The notes beneath the pieces are model-generated. The model searched no databases. It saw nothing but the letters and a program-made list of their open reading frames with translations, and was not told the origin of the DNA. Shown piece after piece: positions 6,721 to 14,418 of a DNA stretch of 22,655 bases (its first letter is position 1; each line of letters opens with the position of its first letter). The position numbers and the translations under genes were made by a program. Origin of the DNA: an uncultured Collinsella sp. (GTDB taxonomy: Bacteria > Actinomycetota > Coriobacteriia > Coriobacteriales > Coriobacteriaceae); assembly GCA_902495945.1 (NCBI GenBank), contig CABUZD010000017.1:1-22655 (forward strand), in the 5' to 3' direction.

Positions 6721-7554
6721 CTACTCTTGGGGCATAGCCGGCATGGTCACCGTGGCACCCGGGTCCTCGCCGGCGCCGTCCACGAGCGGCAGGCCGCCCT
6801 CATGCGCAGGTCCTGCCGGAACCGTCGCCGCACCGCCAAAGACGGCAGCGGAGGCCTCGTGGTTCTCGGCAACCGCACCCTCGGTATCAATCGCCACCTG
6901 GGGCTCGTCGTCAAAGTTGGGGACGCCCTGGGGCTCGGTGGGAACGGGCTCGGCGGTCGCATCGGCAACGGGCTCGGCGTCGACCGGCACATCGCCCTCG
7001 TCAGCGCCCTCGTCCTCGGCAGCATCTTCGCCGTTCACAGCGGCGACGGCCTCGTGAGGATCCTTGCCCTCGGCCTCGGCGCGCATGCCCAACACCAGGT
7101 TGCGCAGGCCCGCGACCGTGCCTTCCACGTCGGGGGCAGGCTGGTCGGCGTGCAGGTACGCCCAGTCCATCATAAAGGTGGCCGAAGACAGCGCACCGAT
7201 GGCCAGCGCGTCGTCGGGGCACGAAAGCTCAACCTCAAAGACGCGCTCGTCGTGCTCGCTTACGCGCGTGCGGCCGCACGAGATGCTACCGGCAAGACCG
7301 GTCTCGTTCATGAGCTCGACCGTCACATGCTCAAGCAGGTGGCAAAGCTCGGTCTGGCCCATGCAGTCCTGGAATTCGCGACCGGAATCACCCAGGCACA
7401 GGTGCTTGGCAATCGCCGGCACCAGGTAATACACGCGCGCCGTGGCCTCGATATCCTCCGAGGTCATGAGCGGCATGCCGGGGTTCACCAGCACATGCGC
7501 GCAAATCTTGTCCTCGCTGACGGTGACCTTAAGGATGTTGAACAGGCCTGCCAT
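6721..7554 (-). CDS. Stand-alone protein resembling the cyanophycin synthetase N-terminal domain
   Basis: 277 residues. Residues 1-165 resemble the N-terminal domain of cyanophycin synthetase: the segment around CHLLEHVTVELMNETGLAG (71-89) followed by CGRTR (93-97) mirrors the EH(V/L)ALELQ...AG...GRTR pattern of that domain. H72-L-L-E75-H76 also fits the HxxEH zinc motif of inverzincin-type peptidases. No ATP-grasp or Mur ligase domain is present, so it cannot polymerise cyanophycin alone. The rest (about 166-277) is acidic, Ala/Pro-rich and probably disordered. ATG at 7554 follows GGGGAG; the gene starts 24 nt after the CorC-like stop and is probably co-transcribed with it. A role as a small hydrolase or peptide-binding protein is inferred; the family match is from memory of the motif. 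Confidence 0.6.
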   Translation of the reverse strand: MAGLFNILKVTVSEDKICAHVLVNPGMPLMTSEDIEATARVYYLVPAIAKHLCLGDSGREFQDCMGQTELCHLLEHVTVELMNETGLAGSISCGRTRVSEHDERVFEVELSCPDDALAIGALSSATFMMDWAYLHADQPAPDVEGTVAGLRNLVLGMRAEAEGKDPHEAVAAVNGEDAAEDEGADEGDVPVDAEPVADATAEPVPTEPQGVPNFDDEPQVAIDTEGAVAENHEASAAVFGGAATVPAGPAHEGGLPLVDGAGEDPGATVTMPAMPQE

Positions 7555-7578
7555 AACTCTCCCCTACTCTTCCTTGTC

Positions 7579-8952
7579 CTACTCGTCGCCATCGTGCGGA
7601 TCCACAGAGCCCGCACCCGACGCCGTCGGCTCGTCTACCGAAGACTCGGAATCCTTCTTATCGGTTTCGGCCGGAGCGATCACGCGAATGAGCGAGATGC
7701 GCTGGCCACGCATCGACTGCACTTTAAACTTGTACCCCGCAACCTCAAACACCTCTCCGATGTCGGGCACCGAGTCGCAAAGCTCCAAAATCCAGCCGGC
7801 GATGGTCTCATAATCATCGCTTTCCTCGAGCGGCCAACCAAGCTCAATCGCGTCATCGCACGAAAAACGCCCATCAACGAGCCACTCGCGGCGCGAAAGG
7901 CGCGTGAGATACTTGTTGTCGGGGTCGAACTCGTCCTCGATCTCGCCGACGATCTCCTCGACGATGTCCTCGATGGTGATGATGCCGGCCGTGCCGCCGT
8001 ACTCGTCCACGACCACCACGATCTGGTCGTGCGAGGTCTGCATCTCGGACAGCAGCGGCAGGATGTCCTTGGTGTCGGGCACAAAGGTGGCGTCGCGCAA
8101 AAAGCCGGCGATGGGCTGGTCGCCCTTGCCGTCGAGCGCGGGCTGAATCAGGTCCTTGATGTGCGCGATGCCGGCGACGTTGTCGGGATCCTCGTGATAG
8201 ACGGGGATGCGGCTAAAGCCGGTCTGGCGCATGGTGGACAGCACGTCGGCGACCGTCTCGTCGTCCTCGCACATGGTGGTGTCCACGCGCGGCACCATGA
8301 CCTCGCGGGCAACGGTGTCGCCCAGGTCGAAGATCTCGTGGATCATGCGCTTTTCCTCGTCGAGCAGGTCGTCCTGCTCCGAGACCATGTACTTGATCTC
8401 TTCTTCCGAGACGTTCTGGCGGTCGTCGGCACTCTTGATGCGCAGGATGCGGGCCAGGCCATCGGAGCAAGCACCGGTCAGCCACACGAGCGGACGGGCG
8501 ATCTTTTGGAAAAACGACAACGTCCCCACAACCTGCTTGGACACGCCTTCGGCGTTGGACAGGCCGATGCGCTTGGGCACAAGCTCGCCGATCACAATGG
8601 ACACGAAGGCGACCGCGACGGTGATGATGACCGGCGCCAGGCCGCGCGCGATGGCGGAGAGCGGCGCGATGCCAAAGCTCATGAGCCACGTGGCGAGCGG
8701 GTCGGACAGACTCGTCGAGGCGACGGCGGACGAGGCGAAGCCCACGAGCGTGATGGCGACCTGGATGGTGGCGAGCAGCTGGTCGGAGTCGGCAGCCAGC
8801 TTAATGGCACGCTCGGCGCGCTTGTCGCCTTCCTCGGCCTCGTGCTCCAGCACGGCGCGCTTGGCCGTGGTGAGCGCCATCTCGGACATAGAGAAGTAGC
8901 CGTTGATGAGGGTCAAAACGAGGGTGGTGATAAGGGAGATGGTTATGTCCAT
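7579..8952 (-). CDS. CorC/HlyC-type (CNNM, DUF21) CBS-domain transporter
   Basis: 457 residues with the standard order: DUF21 membrane domain (about 1-170; NGYFSMSEMAL near the N-terminus, GELVPKRIGLSN at 122-133), a linker with VMVPR (218-222), a CBS pair (about 219-340; VVDEYGGTAGIITIEDIVEEIVG), then the CorC_HlyC C-terminal domain (about 350-430) and an acidic tail. Family knowledge: these proteins move or help move Mg2+/Co2+ (bacterial CorC, MpfA; animal CNNM), generally as efflux or homeostasis factors; 'hemolysin' is an old name. ATG at 8952 fits the family start. Its Shine-Dalgarno (GGAGG) is 15 nt away and lies in a hairpin. It heads the operon with the cyanophycin-synthetase-like gene. 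Confidence 0.9.
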   Translation of the reverse strand: MDITISLITTLVLTLINGYFSMSEMALTTAKRAVLEHEAEEGDKRAERAIKLAADSDQLLATIQVAITLVGFASSAVASTSLSDPLATWLMSFGIAPLSAIARGLAPVIITVAVAFVSIVIGELVPKRIGLSNAEGVSKQVVGTLSFFQKIARPLVWLTGACSDGLARILRIKSADDRQNVSEEEIKYMVSEQDDLLDEEKRMIHEIFDLGDTVAREVMVPRVDTTMCEDDETVADVLSTMRQTGFSRIPVYHEDPDNVAGIAHIKDLIQPALDGKGDQPIAGFLRDATFVPDTKDILPLLSEMQTSHDQIVVVVDEYGGTAGIITIEDIVEEIVGEIEDEFDPDNKYLTRLSRREWLVDGRFSCDDAIELGWPLEESDDYETIAGWILELCDSVPDIGEVFEVAGYKFKVQSMRGQRISLIRVIAPAETDKKDSESSVDEPTASGAGSVDPHDGDE

Positions 8953-8954
8953 CG

Positions 8955-8972
8955 GGAGTTTCTCGAACCTCC
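8955..8972 (-). promoter_or_regulatory. Hairpin that contains the CorC-type gene's Shine-Dalgarno
   Basis: On the minus strand GGAGGTT-CGAGA-AACTCC can fold (six pairs with one bulged G) just before the ATG at 8952. It buries GGAGG, the only good ribosome binding site. Unfolded, the spacing to ATG is unusually long. This may give structure-dependent translation. Confidence 0.35.
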
Positions 8973-8989
8973 AAGATTCGGGATGTCGG

Positions 8990-9017
8990 ATTAAAACGTT
9001 GACGGCGGATACGGCAA
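8990..9017 (-). promoter_or_regulatory. Promoter of the CorC-type operon (TTGCCG-16-TTTAAT)
   Basis: The minus-strand -35 TTGCCG (9017-9012) and -10 TTTAAT (8995-8990) are separated by 16 nt, about 40-65 nt before the start codon. This gives a short 5' UTR that begins just before the Shine-Dalgarno hairpin. Confidence 0.5.
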
Positions 9018-9060
9018 TTGCACTGGCGACCGAGCGGGGGCACGGGCGCTGGCGTGGTCG

Positions 9061-9744
9061 CTAGATTACGAAGAGGATCACCGCCATGAACTGGAAGATG
9101 CTGCCGGCGAGTACCCACAGGTGAAACACGCTGTGAAGATAGCGCACGTTTTTGGCGATATAGAACGGCACGCCCGCGGTGTAGCACACGCCGCCGACGG
9201 CGAGCAGGGCAAGTGCCACGGGGTTGAGCAGCGCCACGAGCTCGGGCAGCTTAAAGACAACGAGCCAGCCCATCAGCAGATAGACCAGGCCGCTTACCCA
9301 ATGCGGCTGGCGCTCGCGCATAAAGCACTCGAGGGCGATGCCGATAATGGCGATGGCCCATACGGCAAAGAACAGCACAGCGCCGCCGTCGTTTGCGAGC
9401 GTGATGAGGCAAAACGGCGTATAGCTGCCCGCAATGAGCAGGTAGATGCAGCTGTGGTCGATGATGCGAAACACGCGCTTGGCGCGCGCGGGCTGAATCG
9501 CGTGGTAGAGCGTGGAGGCTAGGTATTCGAGGATAATGCTGACGCCGTAGACAATTGCCGCGGCCATGTGGGCCGGGCCTCCGCCGCGCAGGGCGGCGAG
9601 TACGATCAGGAGCACCAGGCCCGCGATACCCAGCAGGCAGCCGACACCATGGGTGACGGAGTTCATGATCTCCTCACCCACCGTGTAGTGTGGAACGGCC
9701 GCGGTCTTGGGTCGCGGCTTAGAACTGTCGCTCGAATCGGACAT
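9061..9744 (-). CDS. trhA: Hemolysin III / TrhA family (PAQR) membrane protein
   Basis: 227 residues with about seven membrane helices. Family residues are all present: S29-x2-H32 (SVTHG), S77...H81 (STLYH), D96-H97 (IIDHSCIYLLIAGSYTPF) and H204-x3-H208 (HSVFHLWVLAGS). These form the metal site of PAQR proteins. Bacterial members are linked to membrane-lipid homeostasis; hemolytic activity is a historical label. The start chosen is ATG at 9744 (MSDSSDSSKP); the in-frame TTG at 9762 adds six residues, but GGAGG lies inside that extension. It reads toward the CorC-type gene with a 108-nt gap containing that gene's own promoter, so it is probably a separate unit. Confidence 0.88.
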   Translation of the reverse strand: MSDSSDSSKPRPKTAAVPHYTVGEEIMNSVTHGVGCLLGIAGLVLLIVLAALRGGGPAHMAAAIVYGVSIILEYLASTLYHAIQPARAKRVFRIIDHSCIYLLIAGSYTPFCLITLANDGGAVLFFAVWAIAIIGIALECFMRERQPHWVSGLVYLLMGWLVVFKLPELVALLNPVALALLAVGGVCYTAGVPFYIAKNVRYLHSVFHLWVLAGSIFQFMAVILFVI

Positions 9745-9779
9745 GCCGGTTACATCCTCCAACGTAAAGAGTTCTCAAC

Positions 9780-9785
9780 ACTATA
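9780..9785 (-). promoter_or_regulatory. Possible -10 box (TATAGT) for the TrhA gene
   Basis: TATAGT on the minus strand, about 36 nt upstream of the ATG at 9744. A second TATAGT lies about 35 nt further upstream. Neither has a clear -35, so the assignment is tentative. Confidence 0.35.
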
Positions 9786-9850
9786 TCAAAGCGTCTGGGT
9801 ACGTGCGAAATTTGCACTATACGTGACCCTTTGTTTACCCATTCTTTGCC

Positions 9851-9912
9851 TGTTGACGCATCAACGGCGAACGTCCATAATGCGCTTGCATTAAATGTTG
9901 ATGTATTAACAT
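9851..9912 (+). promoter_or_regulatory. Promoter of the alpha/beta hydrolase with two related palindromes
   Basis: TTGACG (9853-9858), a 17-nt spacer and CATAAT (9876-9881) make a near-consensus sigma70-type promoter starting near 9888. Palindrome 1, TGTTGACGCATCAACG (9851-9866), covers the -35. Palindrome 2, TGTTGATGTATTAACA (9896-9911), lies just after the start. The two 16-mers share 12 positions and differ only by C/T or G/A changes; they start 45 bp apart. This is the arrangement of paired operators for a dimeric repressor. Confidence 0.6.
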
Positions 9913-9930
9913 CTTATAGGAGAATACCGC

Positions 9931-10902
9931 ATGGCTCAAAACGCACGTTCCCATCGAAAGCTCAAGATAGCCGGCATCGTTGCACTGGTGGTTGTCGTTG
10001 CGCTGCTCGGATTTGCCGGCAACTTTCTGTTTGACTTCGCGCTGAATCCCCGCGCGCCATACACCATGAAGATGATGCAGGATAGCAAGAACGACAAAGA
10101 AGGTGAGCAGCCGGATGCCGAGGATACCGAGGCGCGGGCATGGTTTAAAGAGAACCGCGAGAGCAGGAGCCTCACCGCGGACGACGGGACCGAGCTTGCC
10201 GCCTGGTATTTTGCTGCGTCGGAGAGCACGCACGACTACGCCGTCTGCCTGCATGGATATACCAACGAGCCCATCGGTATGGCCCGATACGTCAAGCGAT
10301 TCCACGACCGCGGCATGAACGTACTCGCACCCGCCGCCCGCGCCCACGAGCGCTCCGGCGGCGACTATATCGGCATGGGCTGGCCCGAGCGGCTCGATGT
10401 CGTCGCATGGATCGAGCGAATCGTTCAGGCTGACCCCGAGGCGCGCATCTTGGTCTTTGGCGAGTCGATGGGTGCGGCAACCGCCATGAACGTCGCGGGG
10501 GAACCTCTGCCCGCAAACGTGAAATGCATTATCGAGGACTGCGGTTATACAAGTGTTTGGGACGAGTTTTCCCTGCAGCTCAAGGACGTGTTCGGCCTGC
10601 CCAGCTTTCCCTTGCTCGATGTAGCAAACTTGGTGTGCAACGTGCGCGCGGGCTACGACTTTCATAAGGCGAGCAGTGTGGAGCAACTCAAACACGCGAC
10701 AGTTCCCATGCTGTTTATCCACGGCGACCAGGACACCTTTGTACCGTACAGTATGCTCAACCAAAACTACGACGCGTGCGCCAGCAAGGTCAAGCAAAAG
10801 CTCACCATCCATGACGCCGCCCACGCCAAGAGTGCGCAAGTTGACCCCGAGCTCTACTGGGACACAGTCGACAACTTCCTCGACGAGTATTTTAGGAAAT
10901 AG
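9931..10902 (+). CDS. Membrane-anchored alpha/beta hydrolase
   Basis: 323 residues: a basic N-terminus, one membrane anchor (about 11-36), then an alpha/beta-hydrolase domain (about 80-320) on the outer face. The triad is visible: nucleophile S179 in GESMG (177-181), acid D268 in HGDQDTFVP (264-272) and H298 in DAAHAKS. The oxyanion-side motif HGY is at 108-110. It resembles YqkD/YfhR-like hydrolases of unknown substrate; an esterase or acyl-hydrolase is most likely. ATG at 9931 follows AGGAG with 8-nt spacing. The gene is monocistronic, with its own promoter bracketed by two palindromes and a strong terminator downstream, which suggests control by a dedicated regulator not encoded next to it. 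Confidence 0.85.
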   Translation: MAQNARSHRKLKIAGIVALVVVVALLGFAGNFLFDFALNPRAPYTMKMMQDSKNDKEGEQPDAEDTEARAWFKENRESRSLTADDGTELAAWYFAASESTHDYAVCLHGYTNEPIGMARYVKRFHDRGMNVLAPAARAHERSGGDYIGMGWPERLDVVAWIERIVQADPEARILVFGESMGAATAMNVAGEPLPANVKCIIEDCGYTSVWDEFSLQLKDVFGLPSFPLLDVANLVCNVRAGYDFHKASSVEQLKHATVPMLFIHGDQDTFVPYSMLNQNYDACASKVKQKLTIHDAAHAKSAQVDPELYWDTVDNFLDEYFRK

Positions 10903-10940
10903 GACGGTTTACTGGTCTATCTGACCCCCTAGCACTTCCA

Positions 10941-10979
10941 AAAAGCCGCCCGTAGGCACTGTGCTCACGGGCGGCTTTT
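10941..10979. terminator. Bidirectional intrinsic terminator
   Basis: A perfect 13-bp stem (10941-10953 with 10967-10979, 13-nt loop), with AAAA at one end and TTTT at the other. It lies between the convergent hydrolase gene (stop at 10902) and the DUF362 gene (stop at 11027), and can serve both. Confidence 0.85.
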
Positions 10980-11026
10980 GCTAACGTTGCGCTCCAAAAG
11001 CGCTTGATATGTCCAATGGCTAGGCG

Positions 11027-12232
11027 CTACTTGACCTCGATGAGCTCATACTCGCTCGTGCCCAGGCCGATCTTCTCGGCGTGCGCGATGCATGCGCGCC
11101 AATCGGTATCGGGATGCGTGATGCAGAAGGGGTCGTGCGCCTGCTCGCCCTCCAGATGCTCGTGGTTATGCTCCATCTTGGCGGCGCTGTCGGTGAGCTC
11201 GGTGTTGGGCAGCGGCTCGGATGCCATGACGGCATCGGCACAGGCCTGGTCGATGGCGACCGGGTCAAAGCTCGCAAACATGCCGATGTCGTTGACGATA
11301 GGCGTATCGTTTTCGGGATGGCAATCGCAGTTGGGGCTGATATCCATGGCAAGCGAGATGTGGAAGCTCGGGCGGCCGTCGACAACGGCCTTCGTATACT
11401 CGGCGATCTTGCAGTTGAGCACGTCGGCCGCGGCGTCATAGCCGGGCTTGATGCAGTCCTGGTTGCATGCCGCAATGCAGCGTCCGCAGCCCACGCAGCG
11501 ATCGTGGTCGATGGCAGCGACGTGGACCGTGCGGGTGTTGCCGTTGGCAAGCTCGCGCTCGCGGGTGTCGGTGAACGAGACAGCGTTGTGCGCGCAGATC
11601 TTTTCGCAGGCACGGCAGCCAACGCAGTGCTCGGTCGAGACGTTCGGCTTGCCGGCGGCATGCTGCTCCATCTTGCCGGCGCGGCTGCCGCCTCCCATGC
11701 CCAGATTCTTCATGGCGCCGCCAAAACCGGCCTGCTCATGGCCCTTAAAGTGGGTGAGGCTGATCACGATATCGGCATCCATGAGCGCCTGACCGATCTT
11801 GGCCTCGCGCACGTACTCGCCACCCTCGACCGGGACGAGCGCCTCGTCGGTGCCCTTGAGGCCGTCGGCGATGATGATCTGGCAACCCGTGGCATACGGG
11901 GTAAAGCCGTTCTGGTAGGCGGTGTCGATGTGCTCAAGCGCGTTTTTGCGGCTACCCACATAGAGCGTATTGCAGTCGGTGAGGAAGGGCTTGCCGCCCA
12001 GCTCCTTCACGACATCCGCGACGGCGCGGGCGTAGTTGGGGCGCAAAAAGCTCAGGTTGCCCAGCTCGCCAAAGTGAATCTTGATGGCGACGAACTTGTT
12101 CTCAAAGTCGATCTGCTCAATTCCGGCGTGACGGATGAGGCGCTTGAGCTTGTCGAGCTGGCTCTCGCGAGCATGCGTGCGCAGGTTGGTGAAGTACACC
12201 TTAGCGGGTGCTGCGGGTGCAGTTGCGGTCAT
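11027..12232 (-). CDS. DUF362 protein with two 4Fe-4S ferredoxin motifs
   Basis: 401 residues. The DUF362 domain surrounds an inserted ferredoxin module: C203-C206-C209-C213 and C246-C249-C252-C256 are two CxxCxxCxxxC clusters. The motifs ISLTHFKGHEQAGFGGAMKNLGMG (split across about 157-180) and NDIGMFASFDPVAIDQAC (about 314-331) are typical of DUF362. No signal peptide, so cytoplasmic. Family members are uncharacterised iron-sulphur proteins common in anaerobes, probably electron transfer; the partner is unknown. ATG at 12232 follows GAGGGG with 8-nt spacing. It is monocistronic, with the shared terminator downstream. A His-rich patch (EHNHEH, about 354-359) near the C-terminus is unusual and may bind metal. 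Confidence 0.88.
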   Translation of the reverse strand: MTATAPAAPAKVYFTNLRTHARESQLDKLKRLIRHAGIEQIDFENKFVAIKIHFGELGNLSFLRPNYARAVADVVKELGGKPFLTDCNTLYVGSRKNALEHIDTAYQNGFTPYATGCQIIIADGLKGTDEALVPVEGGEYVREAKIGQALMDADIVISLTHFKGHEQAGFGGAMKNLGMGGGSRAGKMEQHAAGKPNVSTEHCVGCRACEKICAHNAVSFTDTRERELANGNTRTVHVAAIDHDRCVGCGRCIAACNQDCIKPGYDAAADVLNCKIAEYTKAVVDGRPSFHISLAMDISPNCDCHPENDTPIVNDIGMFASFDPVAIDQACADAVMASEPLPNTELTDSAAKMEHNHEHLEGEQAHDPFCITHPDTDWRACIAHAEKIGLGTSEYELIEVK

Positions 12233-12351
12233 AGATCTATCCCCTCGGTCTATATGGCGTTACAGACATAAGGGATGGTACCCATTGAAGTAGGGTCGAA
12301 GTCAAGCGCGAAACCTAGTCGTTGGGGACACTCTTTCGCCACCCGGCACTT

Positions 12352-12408
12352 GGGGACAGTCCTTGCCAGCCCGGCCGGCGAACCGGCAAATCGGCAAAGA
12401 CTGTCCCC
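12352..12408. repeat. REP-like hairpin with GGGGACAGTC arms
   Basis: The arm 12352-12367 is the reverse complement of 12393-12408 with one mismatch (a G-U pair in RNA). The enclosed segment contains GCCGG-CGAA-CCGGC, a nested hairpin. Further GGGGACA / TGTCCCC units lie on both sides (12324-12331 and 12429-12435). This is the structure of REP/BIME-type intergenic repeats. Confidence 0.65.
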
Positions 12409-12410
12409 GA

Positions 12411-12440
12411 TGACTAGTCATTTAAGTCTGTCCCCAATGA
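12411..12440 (-). repeat. Dispersed TTGGGGAC...TTAAATGACTA repeat, copy B
   Basis: Reverse-complement copy of the 3928-3952 repeat, 22 of 25 positions identical by eye. It ends in the perfect palindrome TGACTAGTCA. It sits directly beside the REP-like hairpin. Confidence 0.6.
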
Positions 12441-12580
12441 CCACTCTTGCTGGGCGCCTGCTGCTGGGTCGCCATCGCCTGCGCGAGCCTGGGCATGCAG
12501 CACGTCATCTGCGTCTGGCAGGAAAGGCGTCGCGTGGGACAAAATCCCCCGTCCCAAAATGCGTGTGATGTATGGTCGGC

Positions 12581-13228
12581 CTAGGAGGGCTTGCGCGCAA
12601 CCAGGTGGGCACGGAAGCCTTTCTGCGCCTCGAGCTTGAGCAGGAGGAATCCGGCCCTCTCGGCGAGCGCGCGAAGCTCGGACACCTTGCAGATCCGGAC
12701 ATCGCCGTGACCTGCGAGGCGCGCCAACGGCAGCTCAAAGGTGTTCATGAGCCATACCACGAAGTCGTTCGACGTGTAGTCGCGGAGAATCAGGCGCCCG
12801 CCGGGGCGCAGGACTCGGGCCGCCTCGGCGAAGAACCTCTCGGGGTGCGGATAGTGATGGAAACTGTTGGAGCAGAGCACGGCGTCGAAGCTTTGCGGCT
12901 CGAAGGGCAGGGCTTCGGCGTCCCCGACGACGAAGCGGACGTTCCCGAGCTGCTTGGCGCATGCCGCCTCGATCATTTTGGGCGTGAGGTCGAGCCCCGT
13001 CAGGTGCTTGCCCGGGTATTCCCCGTGCAGCAGCTCCAGGACTGCTCCGGTTCCGCAGCCCACGTCGAGCACATCCTCGAACGGCTCGAGCGCGAGCTCC
13101 TCGAGCATCTGCGGATAGTCGTCCTTGCACATCTCGTAGATCCCGGCATGGCCGGACTCGTAGATCTTCGCCGCCTCGGTGAACTCTTTGACGGAAAGCT
13201 GCTTGAGCTCTTCTGCCGATCTGGCCAT
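12581..13228 (-). CDS. Class I SAM-dependent methyltransferase
   Basis: 215 residues. The Rossmann methyltransferase motifs are clear: motif I VLDVGCGTG (53-61), the acidic SAM ribose ligand in GLDLTP (78-83), GDAEALPF (102-109) and FHHYPHPE (123-130), then VLRPGGRLILRDY (139-151). It resembles the UbiE/Methyltransf_11 group, whose substrates range from quinones to small metabolites and peptides; the substrate here is unknown. ATG at 13228 follows AGGAGG. The TAG of the upstream permease fragment overlaps this ribosome binding site, so it was built as the last gene of the ABC operon. The long upstream in-frame extension overlaps the permease gene and is a shadow. It may modify whatever the ABC system handles, or act independently. 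Confidence 0.85.
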   Translation of the reverse strand: MARSAEELKQLSVKEFTEAAKIYESGHAGIYEMCKDDYPQMLEELALEPFEDVLDVGCGTGAVLELLHGEYPGKHLTGLDLTPKMIEAACAKQLGNVRFVVGDAEALPFEPQSFDAVLCSNSFHHYPHPERFFAEAARVLRPGGRLILRDYTSNDFVVWLMNTFELPLARLAGHGDVRICKVSELRALAERAGFLLLKLEAQKGFRAHLVARKPS

Positions 13229-13236
13229 GAGCCCTC

Positions 13237-14403
13237 CTATTCCTGAACCTTGAGCGCCTCGGCGAGGCTGACGCGTTTGATGGAGCGTGTGTGCAGCAGC
13301 GCCACGACCAGGTAGGTCGCAAAGCCAATGCCGACGCATGCAGCCATGGACCAAGCGGGCACGTAGATCTCGATATTGCCGTTGTAGGCAAGCAACATGG
13401 AGCGGAAGATGGCCGTGAGCGAGCCAATAATGACCGGCAGGCTCAGCACGAGTGACGCCGCCACGCACAACGTGATCGAGCGGATGTACAGATGCGAAAT
13501 CTCGCTATCGCGATAGCCAAAGACTTTCATGTAGCTGATCGAACGGGCGCTGTGGTCGATCACAGCCTTGGTCAGCAGGTACATAAACAGCAGGAAGATA
13601 AACACCGCGAGCCCAACCATCATGCCGATCATTTTGCTCATCATGCCGATGAACTGGTCGCCCACGGCGCGCATGTCGTCGGGCGTGGTGTCACCGGCAA
13701 AGTAACGAGCATCGAGGTCGAGCTTCTCGTCGCTCACATAGCCGTTAAAGTAGGCGGCGTCGTTGTCGAAAAGCTCGTTAAAGTCGTCGATACTCATATA
13801 GATATTCATGTCCGACTTGGAGCCCCAGGCACAGTCCTTGCCCGCGTACTCAAGGGAATAATGTTCGCCCTCGTACTTGTCGCCGAGCGTGACCTTCTGC
13901 CCCTCGCTCCAGCCAAACTTGTCGAGCAGGCCGCCGCCAAAGACGACGCGCCCGTCGCCGACGTTGAGGTCTTTCCAATAGCGCGAATCGGATGAAATGC
14001 CGTAAACGGAAATCGTCTCCTCGCCATTTCCGTCGCCGCGATCGTATTGCAGCTGGTAGACGGCGTATTTCTCGGCCTGCGCGATTGCGCCTGCACCGTT
14101 GTCGATCGTGTTGACCGGGTGGATATCATCGTTGTCGGTGTCGATCTTAGAGGCCTTGTCGATCAGGTCGATAGCCTCGTCGCGGTCGCAGCCGAGGGCA
14201 TCGGCAAGGTCATCGAGGCGCGCATAAAGCGCATCCTTCTTGTCCTGGACCTTGGCAAGCGCATCCTGCGCCGCAGTCAGGCTCTCGGCAGACGGAAATG
14301 CGGTCGCGGCATCGGCTGCCGCTTGCGCCGCATCGGCCGCGTCGTCAAGCTCGTCATCGGCATCCTGAGCGGCGGAAAGCAGCGCGCCGTCAACCGACTG
14401 CAA
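13237..14403 (-). pseudogene. FtsX-type ABC permease, C-terminal fragment
   Basis: 388 residues from a nominal TTG; it really continues in the same frame through the TGA at 14421-14419 from the middle fragment. It begins with an Ala/Asp-rich coiled-coil-like region (about 1-80), then an extracytoplasmic domain (about 95-235), and ends with three helices of the second FtsX module (about 245-285, 305-330, 345-375), closing in RSIKRVSLAEALKVQE, the usual FtsX C-terminal signature. No ribosome binding site precedes the TTG, which argues against an independent gene. The stop TAG overlaps the methyltransferase ribosome binding site. Confidence 0.75.
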
Positions 14404-14418
14404 GCGCTCGAGTGCTGA

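Larger units (their letters stand above)
12233..12580. other. Repeat-rich intergenic region
   Basis: 348 bp between two minus-strand genes with no credible gene. It contains several TTGGGGAC / GTCCCC units, a long imperfect hairpin (12352-12408), the palindrome TGACTAGTCA (12411-12420), the inverted repeat copy B (12411-12440) and a weak 6-bp hairpin (12535-12556). About 12450-12540 has protein-like composition on the plus strand but no start signal, so it may be a decayed remnant or chance. Confidence 0.6.

Noticed and set aside
6433..8994. An 853-codon open frame on the plus strand
   Set aside because: It lies antisense to three well-supported minus-strand genes. Its product is Arg/His/Gly-rich low complexity, the usual shadow of GC-rich codon bias.
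12275..12568. A 97-codon plus-strand ORF in the repeat-rich gap
   Set aside because: It runs through REP-like hairpins, has no ribosome binding site and shows no domain-like sequence.
13229..13468. N-terminal extension of the methyltransferase frame
   Set aside because: It overlaps the permease C-terminus out of frame. The ATG at 13228 has a good ribosome binding site and matches the family start.
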